Shown: positions 1 through 8,715, numbered from the stretch's first letter. The stretch: DNA of 64,000 bases from Mucilaginibacter_A sp050954285 (GCA_050954285.1 JBPBPL010000029.1:13727-77726), one strand, 5' to 3'. Translations and numbers: made by a program. The notes: generated by a model not told the origin, from the sequence alone.

Positions 1-365
1 TTTTGGCCTGATGCTGTTTTTATGCGGATAAATCCATCATAACAGATAGCAGCGGCATCTTGCGTAATCTGGTAGCCTTTAGGCAAATCAGCATAAAAAT
101 AATTTTTCCGGTCAAAAAAATTATACTTTCTGATCTGGCAATGCGTAGCCAAACCCAGCTTTACGGCGTACTCAATATGTTTTTTATTGATGAACGGCAA
201 AGTACCCGGGTGGCCAAGCGAAACCGGGCTAACATGATGGTTGGGTTTTGCACCAAAAGCAGCCGAATCAGAACAAAAAGCTTTACTTTCTGTGGCCAGC
301 TGCACGTGTACTTCCAGGCCGATAACTACTTCATAATCTAAAGGCTGAGCTGTTTGTATCGTCAT
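1..365 (-). CDS. gatB: Asp/Glu-tRNA amidotransferase subunit B, 5' part only
   Basis: Reading the minus strand from the ATG at 365 gives about 121 residues that run off the left edge. They contain YEVVIGLEVHVQL, PVSLGHPGTLP and RKNYFYADLPKGYQI, which are hallmark N-terminal segments of GatB. GatB forms the GatCAB complex that amidates Glu-tRNA(Gln) and/or Asp-tRNA(Asn) in the cytoplasm; this end carries the start of the kinase-like catalytic cradle. About three quarters of the usual ~480 residues lie outside the window. A copy of the dispersed motif is translated near the left edge as part of IKTAS. A -7 like box lies at 396-403. Identification is by family motifs and is secure. Confidence 0.93.
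   Translation of the reverse strand, partial: MTIQTAQPLDYEVVIGLEVHVQLATESKAFCSDSAAFGAKPNHHVSPVSLGHPGTLPFINKKHIEYAVKLGLATHCQIRKYNFFDRKNYFYADLPKGYQITQDAAAICYDGFIRIKTASGQ
10..32 (+). repeat. dispersed motif copy (TGT core) in gatB
   Basis: GATGCTGTTTTTAT followed by an ATAAA half; it lies inside the gatB reading frame and is translated on the opposite strand as IKTAS. Confidence 0.85.
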
Positions 366-395
366 CTAAGGATATAAGCACTGATGATAAAGCTG

Positions 396-403
396 CAAAA
401 CTA
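396..403 (-). promoter_or_regulatory. -7 box of gatB
   Basis: On the minus strand this reads TAGTTTTG, a match to the Bacteroidota TAnnTTTG box, 30 bases before the gatB start. No clean TTTG is seen 19 bases further upstream. Confidence 0.4.
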
Positions 404-591
404 TTAATTATTTTGAATTACACATGCAAGCAAAACCTGCGAAACAACATTACAATTTTCAATACTGGCAAATTCATATTTTTTTAAACCAATCCTGCAA
501 CCTGGCGTTAATTTAAAACAATAGCCGTTACAACAGAGATTTTTCTGATCTTAATTTAAGCCGGGATTCAAGCTTATTTACGACCACAAAA

Positions 592-1698
592 ATGAGTGAC
601 TACAATGGAACAAAGCCGATTTTTAAAAAGGCAGGCGAAGACGATTTTTTTAAGAACTTGCACAAAGAAGTTAATGATAAAGTGCTTTCCAATAAAAGCA
701 TTCAGTACCAAATCATTTTAAAATCTCTTGCCTTACTGGTTTTGTATTTTGTGTTTTATGCCTGCATTTTAGTTTTTGGCAATAAAACACCGCTGCTTTT
801 TACATTTTATATTTTGACAGGGTTAACCATGATCCTGGTTTTTTTAAACGGATTTCACGATGCTGCCCATCAAACCATTTTCCGGAAGCGGAAATACAAT
901 GAGTGGTTCAGTTATGTTTTAGAACTGTTTGGCAGCAGTAATTTTATCTGGAAAAAACGGCATTTGCTGCTGCACCATCCTTATCCAAATATGCAGCACT
1001 GGGATGTTGATATCAAGCAAAGCAAGCTGGTACGGCTTTTTACAAACAAACCCTTTTTAAACGCGCACCGGTACCAGCATATTTACATGTGGCCGCTGTA
1101 TTTATGCTATACTTTAAACTGGATTTTACTTCGTGATTTTAAAGATATTTTCGGCACAAAAAATAACTATCTAAAACGTGTGATAGAAATTCCAAGGCAT
1201 GAAACAGCAAAACTGATTACGGCAAAAGCATTTAACCTGTTTTATATGCTGGTGTTGCCGATGCTGGTTTTAGCACAGCCCTGGTATTTAATTGTGCTTG
1301 CTTTTTTTACCATGCATTTTTTAGCAAGCGGTTTTGGCGTGCTGGCATTGCTGTCCTCGCATGTAAACGAAGATTCGATTTTCCCGGTGCCACCGCAAGA
1401 TGGTAAAATGGATGTTACCTGGTCAATGCATCAAATTATCTCTACCCAAGATTTCAGTACAGAAAGTGATGTGGCAAATTTTCTTTTCGGTGGGTTCAAT
1501 CATCATGTGGCGCATCATTTATTCCCAACAGTTGCGCATACTTACTACCCGGAAATTACACCGATTATTCGCCGGTACGCCCAAAAATACAATCTGCCTT
1601 ACCGGTCTTACTCGCTGCATAAAGCAATCCATTCTCATTATTTTCTGCTGAAAAACAATGCCAATGAAGAAAACTTATTCGTGACAGGAGAGATCTAA
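592..1698 (+). CDS. membrane fatty acid desaturase family protein
   Basis: This 368-residue membrane protein carries the three histidine clusters of the di-iron acyl desaturase/hydroxylase family: H89-DAA-H93, H124-LLL-H128-H129 and H305-VA-H308-H309. Hydrophobic segments at about 43-63, 67-87, 165-181 and 213-256 fit the usual four-helix membrane arrangement with the histidines on the cytoplasmic side. The expected role is introducing a double bond or hydroxyl into a fatty acyl chain, tuning membrane fluidity. The spacing is that of the general FA_desaturase family; substrate and regiospecificity cannot be read. It stands alone, divergent from gatB, with a dispersed motif copy just after its stop. 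Confidence 0.85.
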   Translation: MSDYNGTKPIFKKAGEDDFFKNLHKEVNDKVLSNKSIQYQIILKSLALLVLYFVFYACILVFGNKTPLLFTFYILTGLTMILVFLNGFHDAAHQTIFRKRKYNEWFSYVLELFGSSNFIWKKRHLLLHHPYPNMQHWDVDIKQSKLVRLFTNKPFLNAHRYQHIYMWPLYLCYTLNWILLRDFKDIFGTKNNYLKRVIEIPRHETAKLITAKAFNLFYMLVLPMLVLAQPWYLIVLAFFTMHFLASGFGVLALLSSHVNEDSIFPVPPQDGKMDVTWSMHQIISTQDFSTESDVANFLFGGFNHHVAHHLFPTVAHTYYPEITPIIRRYAQKYNLPYRSYSLHKAIHSHYFLLKNNANEENLFVTGEI

Positions 1699-1720
1699 AA
1701 TTCAGTTCATTAAGTCACCA

Positions 1721-1746
1721 ATTTTAGGTTGATAAAAACAGCAATG
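1721..1746 (-). repeat. dispersed motif copy (TGT core)
   Basis: Full-length copy, ATTTTAGG then GATAAAAACAGCAAT, 23 bases after the desaturase stop. It is single and has no inverted partner. Confidence 0.85.
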
Positions 1747-1816
1747 CAGCTGTTATCCAATTCATACTAAACTATAAGCATTTCTTTGCGTTTAACCTGA
1801 TACATATATAACAATT

Positions 1817-2515
1817 ATGAAAAAGTTAATTTTAAAGTCAATAATGGGTGCTGCAATGGTTTTTGCACTACATAGCGGCGCACAGGCACAACTAAGTTTA
1901 AGCATTAACCTGGGCAGGCAGCCAGCCTGGGGTCCAACCGGTTACAACCATGTAGATTATTATTATCTGCCGGATATAGAATCTTATTACGATGTTTCTA
2001 CCGGTCAGTACATTTATCAAAATAACGGCCAATGGATTTTTGCCAACAATTTGCCGCCACGTTATCGCGGATACGATTTGTATTCTGGTTATAAAGTGGT
2101 TGTTAACCGGCCGAAACCGTATTTGAGTTTTAACCGAGACCGTGCAAGTTATGGCCGATACCGCAACTGGAACGGCGCGCATCAGCCAATGCTTCGGGAA
2201 AGCCGGAACATGGGTGGCAATATGAACCATGGCGGCATGAATCACGGTGGTGGAATGAATCCCGGCGGAAATGGCAACGGAATGAATCATGGAAATATGA
2301 ATCCAGGCGGAAATGGTAATAACATGAATCATGGTGGCAACGGCATGAACCGCGGAAACATGAATCAAGGAGGCGGAAACGGCAACGGCATGAACCGCGG
2401 AGGAATGAATCAGGGCGGACAACAGCAAGGGCAAAATCATCCGCAGGGTCAAGGCGGACAGCCACAAAACAATGGCGGCGGTGGCGGCCATGATGACCAT
2501 GGTCATCACGATTAG
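1817..2515 (+). CDS. secreted Met/His/Gly/Asn-rich repeat protein
   Basis: A 232-residue protein with a signal peptide (residues 1-25, probable cleavage after AQA). Residues about 26-120 are Tyr-rich and may fold, with YYLPDIESYYD and RYRGYDLYSGYKVV. The rest, about 130-220, is low complexity, built from short units of the form MN(H/P/R/Q)GG(N). The end is His/Asp-rich (HDDHGHHD). The Met and His density suggests possible periplasmic copper or other soft-metal binding, which is inference. The GC-rich repetitive stretch also opens long antisense reading frames that should be ignored. I recognise no named family. A strong terminator follows. Confidence 0.8.
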   Translation: MKKLILKSIMGAAMVFALHSGAQAQLSLSINLGRQPAWGPTGYNHVDYYYLPDIESYYDVSTGQYIYQNNGQWIFANNLPPRYRGYDLYSGYKVVVNRPKPYLSFNRDRASYGRYRNWNGAHQPMLRESRNMGGNMNHGGMNHGGGMNPGGNGNGMNHGNMNPGGNGNNMNHGGNGMNRGNMNQGGGNGNGMNRGGMNQGGQQQGQNHPQGQGGQPQNNGGGGGHDDHGHHD

Positions 2516-2529
2516 TAATTTTACCCCAT

Positions 2530-2569
2530 AAAAAAAGCATCGCCAATTACGGCGATGCTTTTTTTATGC
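2530..2569. terminator. bidirectional terminator, motif-like
   Basis: Arms 2530-2546 and 2553-2569 are 17-bp perfect complements around a 6-base loop, with T-runs on both strands, between convergent genes. The arm reads ATAAAAAAAGCATCGCC, the dispersed motif with an AAA core instead of GAA or ACA. Confidence 0.9.
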
Positions 2570-2577
2570 CTGTTTTT

Positions 2578-5292
2578 TCAGACTTGTGTATGAATGAAAA
2601 CTTTTGCTTTCGCGATGGCAGCTTTTAATCCGGCAGCATTTTTACCGCCAGCCGTGGCGTAAAAAGGCTGGCCGCCGCCGCCGCCCTGTATTTCTTTGGC
2701 CAGTTCTTTAATGAAAATGCGTGCATCCAAACCTTTTTCTTTAATCAGGTTTTCAGAAATCATAACCGTTAAATTTGGTTTGCCGTCGATAATCGCGCCC
2801 AAAATCAAAACCAGGTTGGCCACAATATCTTTGGTTTGATAAGCCAGGCTTTTTAAAGCTTCTGCATTTGGCAGTTCCACTTCTTCGGAGATGAAATTTA
2901 TGCCGTTAAAAGAAGTATGCCTGGCTGCCAGTTCTTTTTTCATTACAGAAACTTTATCCAGTACCGCTTTTTCCGCTTCTTTTTTAAGCGAAGCATTTTC
3001 TTCTAAAATCTGCTCCAGACTCTTTTTCAAATCAGCCGGATTTTTTAGCAACTCTTTTAAAGCTTTGATTTCTTCGTTTTGTTGATGAATATATTCTTCG
3101 GATTTAATTCCCGTAATCGCTTCAATCCGCCGAACGCCAGCTGCAACTGCACTTTCGGAAACGATCTGGAAGAAACCAATTTGCCCCGTTGCCTGCACAT
3201 GTGTTCCGCCACAAAGCTCAATAGAAAATTTTTCGTCCATCGTTACCACGCGCACCACATCGCCGTATTTCTCTCCAAACAAAGCCATTGCACCGGTCTG
3301 CGAAGCTTCTGCAAAAGACATGGATTGAATCGTTACGTCCACATTTCCCCGAATTTTTCGGTTCACAACTGCTTCTATCCTGCTGATTTCTTCCTCGCTT
3401 ACTTTTGCAAAATGCGAGAAGTCAAAACGTAAAGCATCCGGACTAACCAGCGAACCTTTCTGGTTGACATGGCTGCCCAGCACTTCTTTCAAAGCAGCAT
3501 GAAGCAAGTGCGTGGCCGAATGGTTATTTTCGATACTCAACCTTCTTTCCGGATTAACATAAGCTGTTAAAACATCAGATGGATCTTCCGGCAATTTATC
3601 CACAAAATGCACAATCAAGCCGTTTTCTTTTTTGGTACCCGTAACCGGGATAATTTCTCCATCCGGAAAAATCAGATCGCCGGTATCGCCAACCTGTCCG
3701 CCGCTTTCTGCATAAAAAGGCGTTTTATCCAGCACCAGTTGAAACTGTTCTTTTCCTTTGGCTTTAACTTTCCGGTATTTGATGATGTGCGCAATGGTTT
3801 CTGTTTCGGTATAGCCAGTAAATTCTACGGTATCATCATCTTTTAAAATGATCCAATCGCCGGTATCAATGGCTGTTGCTGCGCGGGAACGGTTTTTTTG
3901 TTCTTGAAGAAGTTTGTCGAAGCCTTCTATATCAACAGTAAAACCTTGTTCACGAGCCAAAAGTTCGGTTAAATCAATTGGAAATCCATTTGCGTCTGAT
4001 AATTCAAAAGCAAAGTTACCAGATACAATTTTATTTAATCTATCATTTATAAATCTATCCTTAATTGCAAAATGTTCCCAAGTATTATCATCGTTATCGA
4101 TCAATAAGCTATTTTCATTAATTAGATCTGTATAAGTTTTAAACTTACTCAAACCCATCTGTAATGTTCTCAAAAACGAAACTTCCTCCTCCAAAACAAC
4201 CTTCTGCACAAAGTCTTTCTGTTCATGCAAATTCGGAAATACGTCTTTGAATTGGTCTGCTAAAAGAAGCACCAACTGATTCAAAAAAGGTTCTTTAAAA
4301 TTGAGATATTGATATGCGTAGCGTACAGCTCTCCTTAAAATCCTGCGGATGACATAACCTGCTTTGTTATTAGATGGTAGTTGTCCGTCAGCAATAGCAA
4401 ATGCAATCGCACGAATATGATCTGCCATAACGCGCATCGCAATAGCTTGATTTAAAGGCGTATAAACAGAATAAGTTTTACCACTTTTTTCCGCAATAAA
4501 CTGAATCAGCGGCTGGAAAACATCCGTATCATAATTAGAACTTTTACCTTGCAAAACACGCACCAAACGCTCGAAACCCATTCCGGTATCTACATGTTTG
4601 TTGGGCAGCGGTTGCAGCGAACCGTCTTTTAAACGGTTAAACTGCATAAACACATTGTTCCAGATTTCAATAACCTGCGGATCATCCGCATTTACCAGTT
4701 CTGCTCCGCTCCTTGCACTGCGTTCTTCCTCGCTCCGGTTATCAAAATGAATTTCGGAACATGGTCCGCAAGGGCCGGTTTCGCCCATTTCCCAGAAATT
4801 ATCTTTTTTATTTCCGGGGAGGATGTGGCTTTCGGGCAAAAACTGTTTCCATAAATCGTAGGCTTCCTGGTCTTTTTCCAGGCCTTCTTTTTCGTCGCCT
4901 TCAAAATAAGTAACGTACAGGCGGTCTTTATCTATTTTGTAAACTTCCGTCAGCAGTTCCCAGCTCCATTCAATTGCTTCCTTTTTAAAATAATCACCAA
5001 AACTCCAGTTGCCCAGCATCTCAAACATCGTGTGATGATAGGTATCGATGCCCACTTCCTCCAGATCATTGTGCTTGCCGGAAACGCGCAGACAACGCTG
5101 TGTATCCGCAACTCTTGGAAATTTGGCTGCTTCCTCGCCTAAAAAAATACTTTTAAACTGGTTCATTCCGGCGTTGGTAAACATCAAAGTCGGATCGTTT
5201 TTGATCACAATTGGGGCTGACGGAACGATCTGATGTTGTTTAGAAGCAAAAAAATCTAAAAATTGCTGGCGTATTTTGGAGGCGGTTAACAT
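2578..5292 (-). CDS. alaS: alanyl-tRNA synthetase
   Basis: This 904-residue class II synthetase charges tRNA-Ala. The N-terminus (SAPIVIKNDPTLMFTNAGMNQ) is the class II catalytic domain. The editing domain has the zinc-type motif HSATH and the later CGGTH. The C-Ala domain ends with GGGGGQPFYATAGG. The usual length is about 870-880. Residues roughly 384-427 (nt 4010-4140) form an extra AT-rich segment before the conserved GFPIDLTEL block, which reads DANGFP where TYGFP or TFGFP is common. The gene has no copy of the dispersed motif inside it, but one sits in its short leader at 5297-5320, between a -7 box and the ATG at 5292. Confidence 0.97.
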   Translation of the reverse strand: MLTASKIRQQFLDFFASKQHQIVPSAPIVIKNDPTLMFTNAGMNQFKSIFLGEEAAKFPRVADTQRCLRVSGKHNDLEEVGIDTYHHTMFEMLGNWSFGDYFKKEAIEWSWELLTEVYKIDKDRLYVTYFEGDEKEGLEKDQEAYDLWKQFLPESHILPGNKKDNFWEMGETGPCGPCSEIHFDNRSEEERSARSGAELVNADDPQVIEIWNNVFMQFNRLKDGSLQPLPNKHVDTGMGFERLVRVLQGKSSNYDTDVFQPLIQFIAEKSGKTYSVYTPLNQAIAMRVMADHIRAIAFAIADGQLPSNNKAGYVIRRILRRAVRYAYQYLNFKEPFLNQLVLLLADQFKDVFPNLHEQKDFVQKVVLEEEVSFLRTLQMGLSKFKTYTDLINENSLLIDNDDNTWEHFAIKDRFINDRLNKIVSGNFAFELSDANGFPIDLTELLAREQGFTVDIEGFDKLLQEQKNRSRAATAIDTGDWIILKDDDTVEFTGYTETETIAHIIKYRKVKAKGKEQFQLVLDKTPFYAESGGQVGDTGDLIFPDGEIIPVTGTKKENGLIVHFVDKLPEDPSDVLTAYVNPERRLSIENNHSATHLLHAALKEVLGSHVNQKGSLVSPDALRFDFSHFAKVSEEEISRIEAVVNRKIRGNVDVTIQSMSFAEASQTGAMALFGEKYGDVVRVVTMDEKFSIELCGGTHVQATGQIGFFQIVSESAVAAGVRRIEAITGIKSEEYIHQQNEEIKALKELLKNPADLKKSLEQILEENASLKKEAEKAVLDKVSVMKKELAARHTSFNGINFISEEVELPNAEALKSLAYQTKDIVANLVLILGAIIDGKPNLTVMISENLIKEKGLDARIFIKELAKEIQGGGGGQPFYATAGGKNAAGLKAAIAKAKVFIHTQV

Positions 5293-5296
5293 TTGG

Positions 5297-5320
5297 AATG
5301 CTGTTTTTATCGTATAAAAT
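5297..5320 (+). repeat. dispersed motif copy (TGT core) in alaS leader
   Basis: AATGCTGTTTTTATCG then TATAAAAT. It fills the alaS 5' untranslated region, ending 5 bases from the start codon. Confidence 0.85.
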
Positions 5321-5327
5321 TATGCGG

Positions 5328-5335
5328 CAAAGATA
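5328..5335 (-). promoter_or_regulatory. -7 box of alaS
   Basis: Minus strand TATCTTTG, a perfect TAnnTTTG match, 35 bases before the start. The -33 TTTG is not evident. Confidence 0.5.
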
Positions 5336-5387
5336 GGGTTTTGAGGAAATTTTCAGGAAGCTGAGTGAAGGCATTTAATCTTTAATA

Positions 5388-5411
5388 ATGCTTCTTTTAT
5401 CAGTATAAAAC
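5388..5411 (+). repeat. dispersed motif copy (TTC core)
   Basis: ATGCTTCTTTTATC followed by AGTATAAAA, at the left border of the structured non-coding repeat. Confidence 0.8.
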
Positions 5412-5419
5412 TGTATTCG

Positions 5420-5664
5420 ATCGGGCTTCCAGCCCTTCCTTTCGTTCTTTTTGCTTGATCAAAAAGAACCAAAAAATCAAGAACGGCTGATCGCTCAGCC
5501 GCGCACCCGTTCAGTCCTGCGCTCCTGGGCGCATACCTTTCTGGCGGCTCTGTAAAGAATAAGAAAATGATATCTTTAAAGCAGGATGAAGCAGCATCAG
5601 AAAAATAATGATCACGAAGCCCCCCAAGCACGTAGGCTGAATGCCGCCCGGAGAAAAGAAGCAT
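5420..5664. repeat. structured non-coding intergenic repeat
   Basis: The 406-bp gap 5293-5698 holds no convincing gene. Its centre has a perfect 10-bp inverted repeat (5444-5453 and 5460-5469, loop CTTGAT) and a second 7-bp one (5483-5489 and 5494-5500, CGGCTGA/TCAGCCG). The GC-rich text, with its translated phrase RAGSPIEYSFI, resembles a repeat I recall being spread between genes in Sphingobacteriales and often mis-called as small proteins; that is from memory. A degenerate motif copy (AAAAGAAGCATC) lies at 5653-5665. Function is unknown. Confidence 0.5.
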
Positions 5665-5698
5665 CAGGCAATGTTATAATTAATGGTTATCTTCAAAA

Positions 5699-6319
5699 AT
5701 GAAATCTTTTCTGCTTTTATTATTTTTAATATTCAGTTTCTGGCCGGCTTATAGTCAACTTCAAATTGATGAAAAATCAAAAGTAAATATCGCCCATTCA
5801 GAAATTAGCTTAACTGATTTTATTAACACAAATAAGTTTGATTATGCAATTATTGCCTGGTACAATTTATCACGCGTAACTATTACAGATGAAATTTATT
5901 GCCTTTTTCAGCAACAGAACAATTGGTATTTAGCTAAATTAAGCAGAACATTACAACCGCCGTTGCCACCATTTTTCGTAATCAATCAACGTATGTTAAC
6001 TCAACTGGAGGCAGATTCTACCACGCTAAAACTTAATGCTGCTACCGCATTTCAAAATAAACAAGAGGATTTTGACAAGCTTCCGCAATTTTGCCAGTAT
6101 GAAAAAGATGGAAAAATAACCGGCTTAATTGATGTGCAAGATGCAGCAACTTATCATTTGCTTCAACTTTCCAATAAAGAAATCAGATCACTTTATTTTT
6201 ATGCACCGGATAATTATTTAGAAAGATGTTACCCATACGTAAAGGAATTTGGAATTTTAAAGGGATTTGTTAATACGGTTACCCAGCTTTCTGATCAAAC
6301 CAAGAATTTGAAAAATTAA
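5699..6319 (+). CDS. hypothetical exported protein
   Basis: A 206-residue protein that begins with a signal peptide (MKSFLLLLFLIFSFWPAYSQ, about 20 residues). The mature part is mixed alpha/beta in composition, with no cysteine cluster, repeats or membrane helix. I do not recognise a family. It is AT-rich compared with its neighbours and stands alone, between the structured repeat and the MerR gene, with no coupling to either. Confidence 0.7.
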   Translation: MKSFLLLLFLIFSFWPAYSQLQIDEKSKVNIAHSEISLTDFINTNKFDYAIIAWYNLSRVTITDEIYCLFQQQNNWYLAKLSRTLQPPLPPFFVINQRMLTQLEADSTTLKLNAATAFQNKQEDFDKLPQFCQYEKDGKITGLIDVQDAATYHLLQLSNKEIRSLYFYAPDNYLERCYPYVKEFGILKGFVNTVTQLSDQTKNLKN

Positions 6320-6343
6320 TACCTGCCCGGTAACTCAAACCAA

Positions 6344-6370
6344 TTTTTACCCGATAAAAACAGCATCGCC
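6344..6370 (-). repeat. dispersed motif copy (TGT core)
   Basis: TTTTTACCC, GATAAAAACAGCATC and then GCC. It lies 33 bases before the MerR start. Confidence 0.85.
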
Positions 6371-6402
6371 ACAACTTAACCCTAAACCATTAACTTTACG
6401 CC

Positions 6403-6738
6403 ATGCCTTACAAAGAGAGAGACATCAATAAAATGTATTATACAATGGGCGAGGTTTCGGCCATGTTTGATGTAAACCAGTCGATGATCCGGTTTTATGA
6501 GAAGGAATTTGACATCCTTCAGCCTAAAAAAAATAAAAAAGGAAACCGGCTTTTCACGCCTGAAGATGTAGATAACCTGAAAATTATTTTCAATTTAATT
6601 AATGAGCGCGGTTTTACTTTGCAGGGCGCGCGCGATTATTTGAAGCAGAACGGCAGCGAAGCCAAGGAAAGTCAGCAGGTCATCAGTTCGCTGGAAAACC
6701 TCAAAAAGTTTTTGATTGAAGTGAGGGAACAGCTATGA
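6403..6738 (+). CDS. MerR family transcriptional regulator
   Basis: A 111-residue protein with an N-terminal MerR winged helix-turn-helix: YYTMGEVSAMFDVNQSMIRFYE, then the FTPEDVDNLKIIFNLI wing/helix. It is shorter than classical MerR proteins and lacks a cysteine-based effector domain, so no metal is implied. The C-terminal ~35 residues are probably a dimerisation coiled coil. The stop overlaps the start of the lipid kinase gene (ATGA), so the two are translationally coupled. A TAnnTTTA-like box at 6389-6396 lies only 6 bases before the ATG. Confidence 0.88.
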   Translation: MPYKERDINKMYYTMGEVSAMFDVNQSMIRFYEKEFDILQPKKNKKGNRLFTPEDVDNLKIIFNLINERGFTLQGARDYLKQNGSEAKESQQVISSLENLKKFLIEVREQL

Positions 6739-7631
6739 TGGCAACTGTTTTTAAAACCGTTTTAGTAATTTACAATGCACGTTCCGGTTCTCAAGCCGAC
6801 GTTCATTTCCGGCAATTACTGGATCAGAAAAGCAAGCAATATGGCTTTGGTTTTCGTGTTTTTGAACTAAAAAACCCGGATTGCGAAGGTTTGATCCGCA
6901 GGGAAATTAAAACCTACAAGCCTGAATTGCTAATGGCTGCCGGTGGCGATGGCACTTTAAATATAGTGGCAAAAATAGCACCGGATTTTGATTTGCCAAT
7001 TTTGATTCTACCTTATGGTTCGGCCAACGGCATGGCGCGCGAACTGGCGATCCCGAATGATGTTACTGCGGCTTATGATTTGCTGGCGCATTATAAAATC
7101 AAAGCTGTTGATTTGCTCAAAATTAACAATTCTACCTGTGTGCATTTGGCGGATGTGGGGTTAAATGCGCGTATTGTAAGGCGTTTTGAACTTGATCCCA
7201 AGCGTGGACTATCAACTTATGCCAAACATTTATGGAACGAGATTTTTTTGATCCGCAGCAAACGTTTTGAGATCGAATATGATGGCAAATCAATCCGCCG
7301 AAAAGCAGTTTCCATCACTTTTGCCAATGCTTCCAAATACGGAACGGGCGCGGTAATCAATCCAACCGGAAAAATTGATGATGGCAGATTTGAACTGTGT
7401 ATCGTGCGGCCTTTTCCACGGTTAAAAATATTTTCAATTGCCTGGAAAATGTTCCGTGGCACGTTACAAACCAGCGAATATTTTGAGGTGATTTCTTGTA
7501 CCGAAGCGCATATCAAACACAGAAAAGGCGTGATGCTACAGGTTGACGGTGAAGTAATTGGTAAAGTAAAAAATATCAATATCAGCATCAAAGCCCATGT
7601 TTTGAAGCTTCTTTTACCGGCTGTTTCTTGA
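6735..7631 (+). CDS. diacylglycerol kinase family lipid kinase
   Basis: A 298-residue protein of the DAGK_cat/YegS/BmrU family, phosphorylating a lipid alcohol (diacylglycerol, ceramide-like or similar) with ATP at the membrane. The nucleotide-binding GGDGTLN motif lies at about residues 72-78 and PYGSANGMARELAIP at about 95-109. The C-terminal beta domain carries QVDGEVIG. The length is typical. Overlapping the MerR gene by four bases suggests co-expression and perhaps control by it. The lipid substrate cannot be read from sequence. In sphingolipid-making Bacteroidota a sphingoid substrate is possible but unproven. Confidence 0.88.
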   Translation: MMATVFKTVLVIYNARSGSQADVHFRQLLDQKSKQYGFGFRVFELKNPDCEGLIRREIKTYKPELLMAAGGDGTLNIVAKIAPDFDLPILILPYGSANGMARELAIPNDVTAAYDLLAHYKIKAVDLLKINNSTCVHLADVGLNARIVRRFELDPKRGLSTYAKHLWNEIFLIRSKRFEIEYDGKSIRRKAVSITFANASKYGTGAVINPTGKIDDGRFELCIVRPFPRLKIFSIAWKMFRGTLQTSEYFEVISCTEAHIKHRKGVMLQVDGEVIGKVKNINISIKAHVLKLLLPAVS

Positions 7632-7647
7632 GACAGAACTGGTTAAA

Positions 7648-8688
7648 TCAATCCAGTTCTGCCTGATAAACCAACTTCCCATTTTCATTTTCTTCATCAA
7701 CCACCCAAGTTTCGGCAATGGTTTTTTGGGTTGAAGAAAACTTCAGCTTAAAAAACCCTTTGGCTGCCAGCGCAAACTTGCCATACGTTCCCTTGCGCAC
7801 ATAAGTAGATTTGGAAGCCGCGCCGCTCACAATATAATTCACGTTATTTTTGTAAATATGCTGCAAATTATGCTCGTGGCCAGCAGCGTAAACCAGATTG
7901 GGATGCTGACCAAAAAGCACTTTCAGTTTCTTTTTTAACGCTCTGAACCGTAGGTGCGAAAGATCTTCCGGTGCGCCAATATACTTGCGGTACAATGGCA
8001 ATAACGAACCTACGATCGGCATTGGTACAAGCGCTTTTTTATCGTAAATGGTAAGCGGAAACAAATGATGCTTCAGCTTGAACTTGCCGCCATGCAGCGA
8101 ATAACTGTAAATGGGATAATGGCCGATCACCAGCACTTTTTTAGTTTTATTTCTTTCGAGGATTTCTTTCAGCAAAATAAAAAACTCTTCTTCGGAACTG
8201 GCCGCACAACCGTCTTTTGCTCCGATTGGCCGGAAACCACGCTGTATCCACCACTGCGTATTGATGGCGACGATCGTTAAATCATCATTAATGGGCACTT
8301 CTTTCGGACCCGGACAACCATTGGAAGGCAGAAAAATATTCGCGCCGTCAAACAATTTTTCCAGGTATTTTTCCTGCCGGATTACATAATCGTAACCATC
8401 ATCTTTTCCTTTGTTCCAGTCGTGGTTACCGGAAATAAAAATCACTTTTCCGTTGTAATCTTTCACCGCTTCATGATGTTTTTTCAGCACCTGTTCGGCA
8501 TCTTCCCGCAGCCGGTCGCCTTTTTCGGGCAAACCATTTGGATAAATGTTATCGCCCAAAAATATTACTGCCGATGGATTTTTGGTTTCTAAATGTCTGG
8601 TTAGCAAACTCAAAACCGGATCAGGTTTGTATCGGGCAATGTTCCCGGAATCGCCCACTAAAATTACTTCAAAAATGGTTTCCGGCAT
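7648..8688 (-). CDS. metallophosphoesterase (calcineurin-like)
   Basis: A 346-residue protein with the full set of calcineurin-type metal motifs: VGDSGN near the N-terminus, GDNIYPNG, SGNHDWNKG, GHYPIYS and AGHEHNLQ. These bind a dinuclear metal centre that hydrolyses phosphomonoesters or diesters. It has no signal peptide in the chosen frame. The order resembles purple-acid-phosphatase-like or Ser/Thr phosphatase relatives; the substrate is unknown. The dispersed motif lies directly upstream of the start codon (8691-8715), taking the place where a leader would be. It is convergent with the lipid kinase gene. Confidence 0.85.
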   Translation of the reverse strand: MPETIFEVILVGDSGNIARYKPDPVLSLLTRHLETKNPSAVIFLGDNIYPNGLPEKGDRLREDAEQVLKKHHEAVKDYNGKVIFISGNHDWNKGKDDGYDYVIRQEKYLEKLFDGANIFLPSNGCPGPKEVPINDDLTIVAINTQWWIQRGFRPIGAKDGCAASSEEEFFILLKEILERNKTKKVLVIGHYPIYSYSLHGGKFKLKHHLFPLTIYDKKALVPMPIVGSLLPLYRKYIGAPEDLSHLRFRALKKKLKVLFGQHPNLVYAAGHEHNLQHIYKNNVNYIVSGAASKSTYVRKGTYGKFALAAKGFFKLKFSSTQKTIAETWVVDEENENGKLVYQAELD

Positions 8689-8690
8689 CT

Positions 8691-8715
8691 GATGCTGTTT
8701 TTATGCACATAAAAT
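8691..8715 (+). repeat. dispersed motif copy (TGT core)
   Basis: GATGCTGTTTTTAT, GCAC, ATAAAAT. It begins 2 bases outside the phosphoesterase start codon. Confidence 0.88.

Noticed and set aside
60..341. 93-residue plus-strand frame
   Set aside because: It is antisense to a clear gatB reading frame on the minus strand and shows no protein features.
1898..2546. Long antisense frames under the Met/His/Gly-rich gene
   Set aside because: They come from the GC-biased tandem repeats; the plus-strand frame has a signal peptide and explains the region.
5353..5664. 103-residue minus-strand frame
   Set aside because: It covers a hairpin-rich non-coding repeat with no coding periodicity; better explained as repeat than gene.
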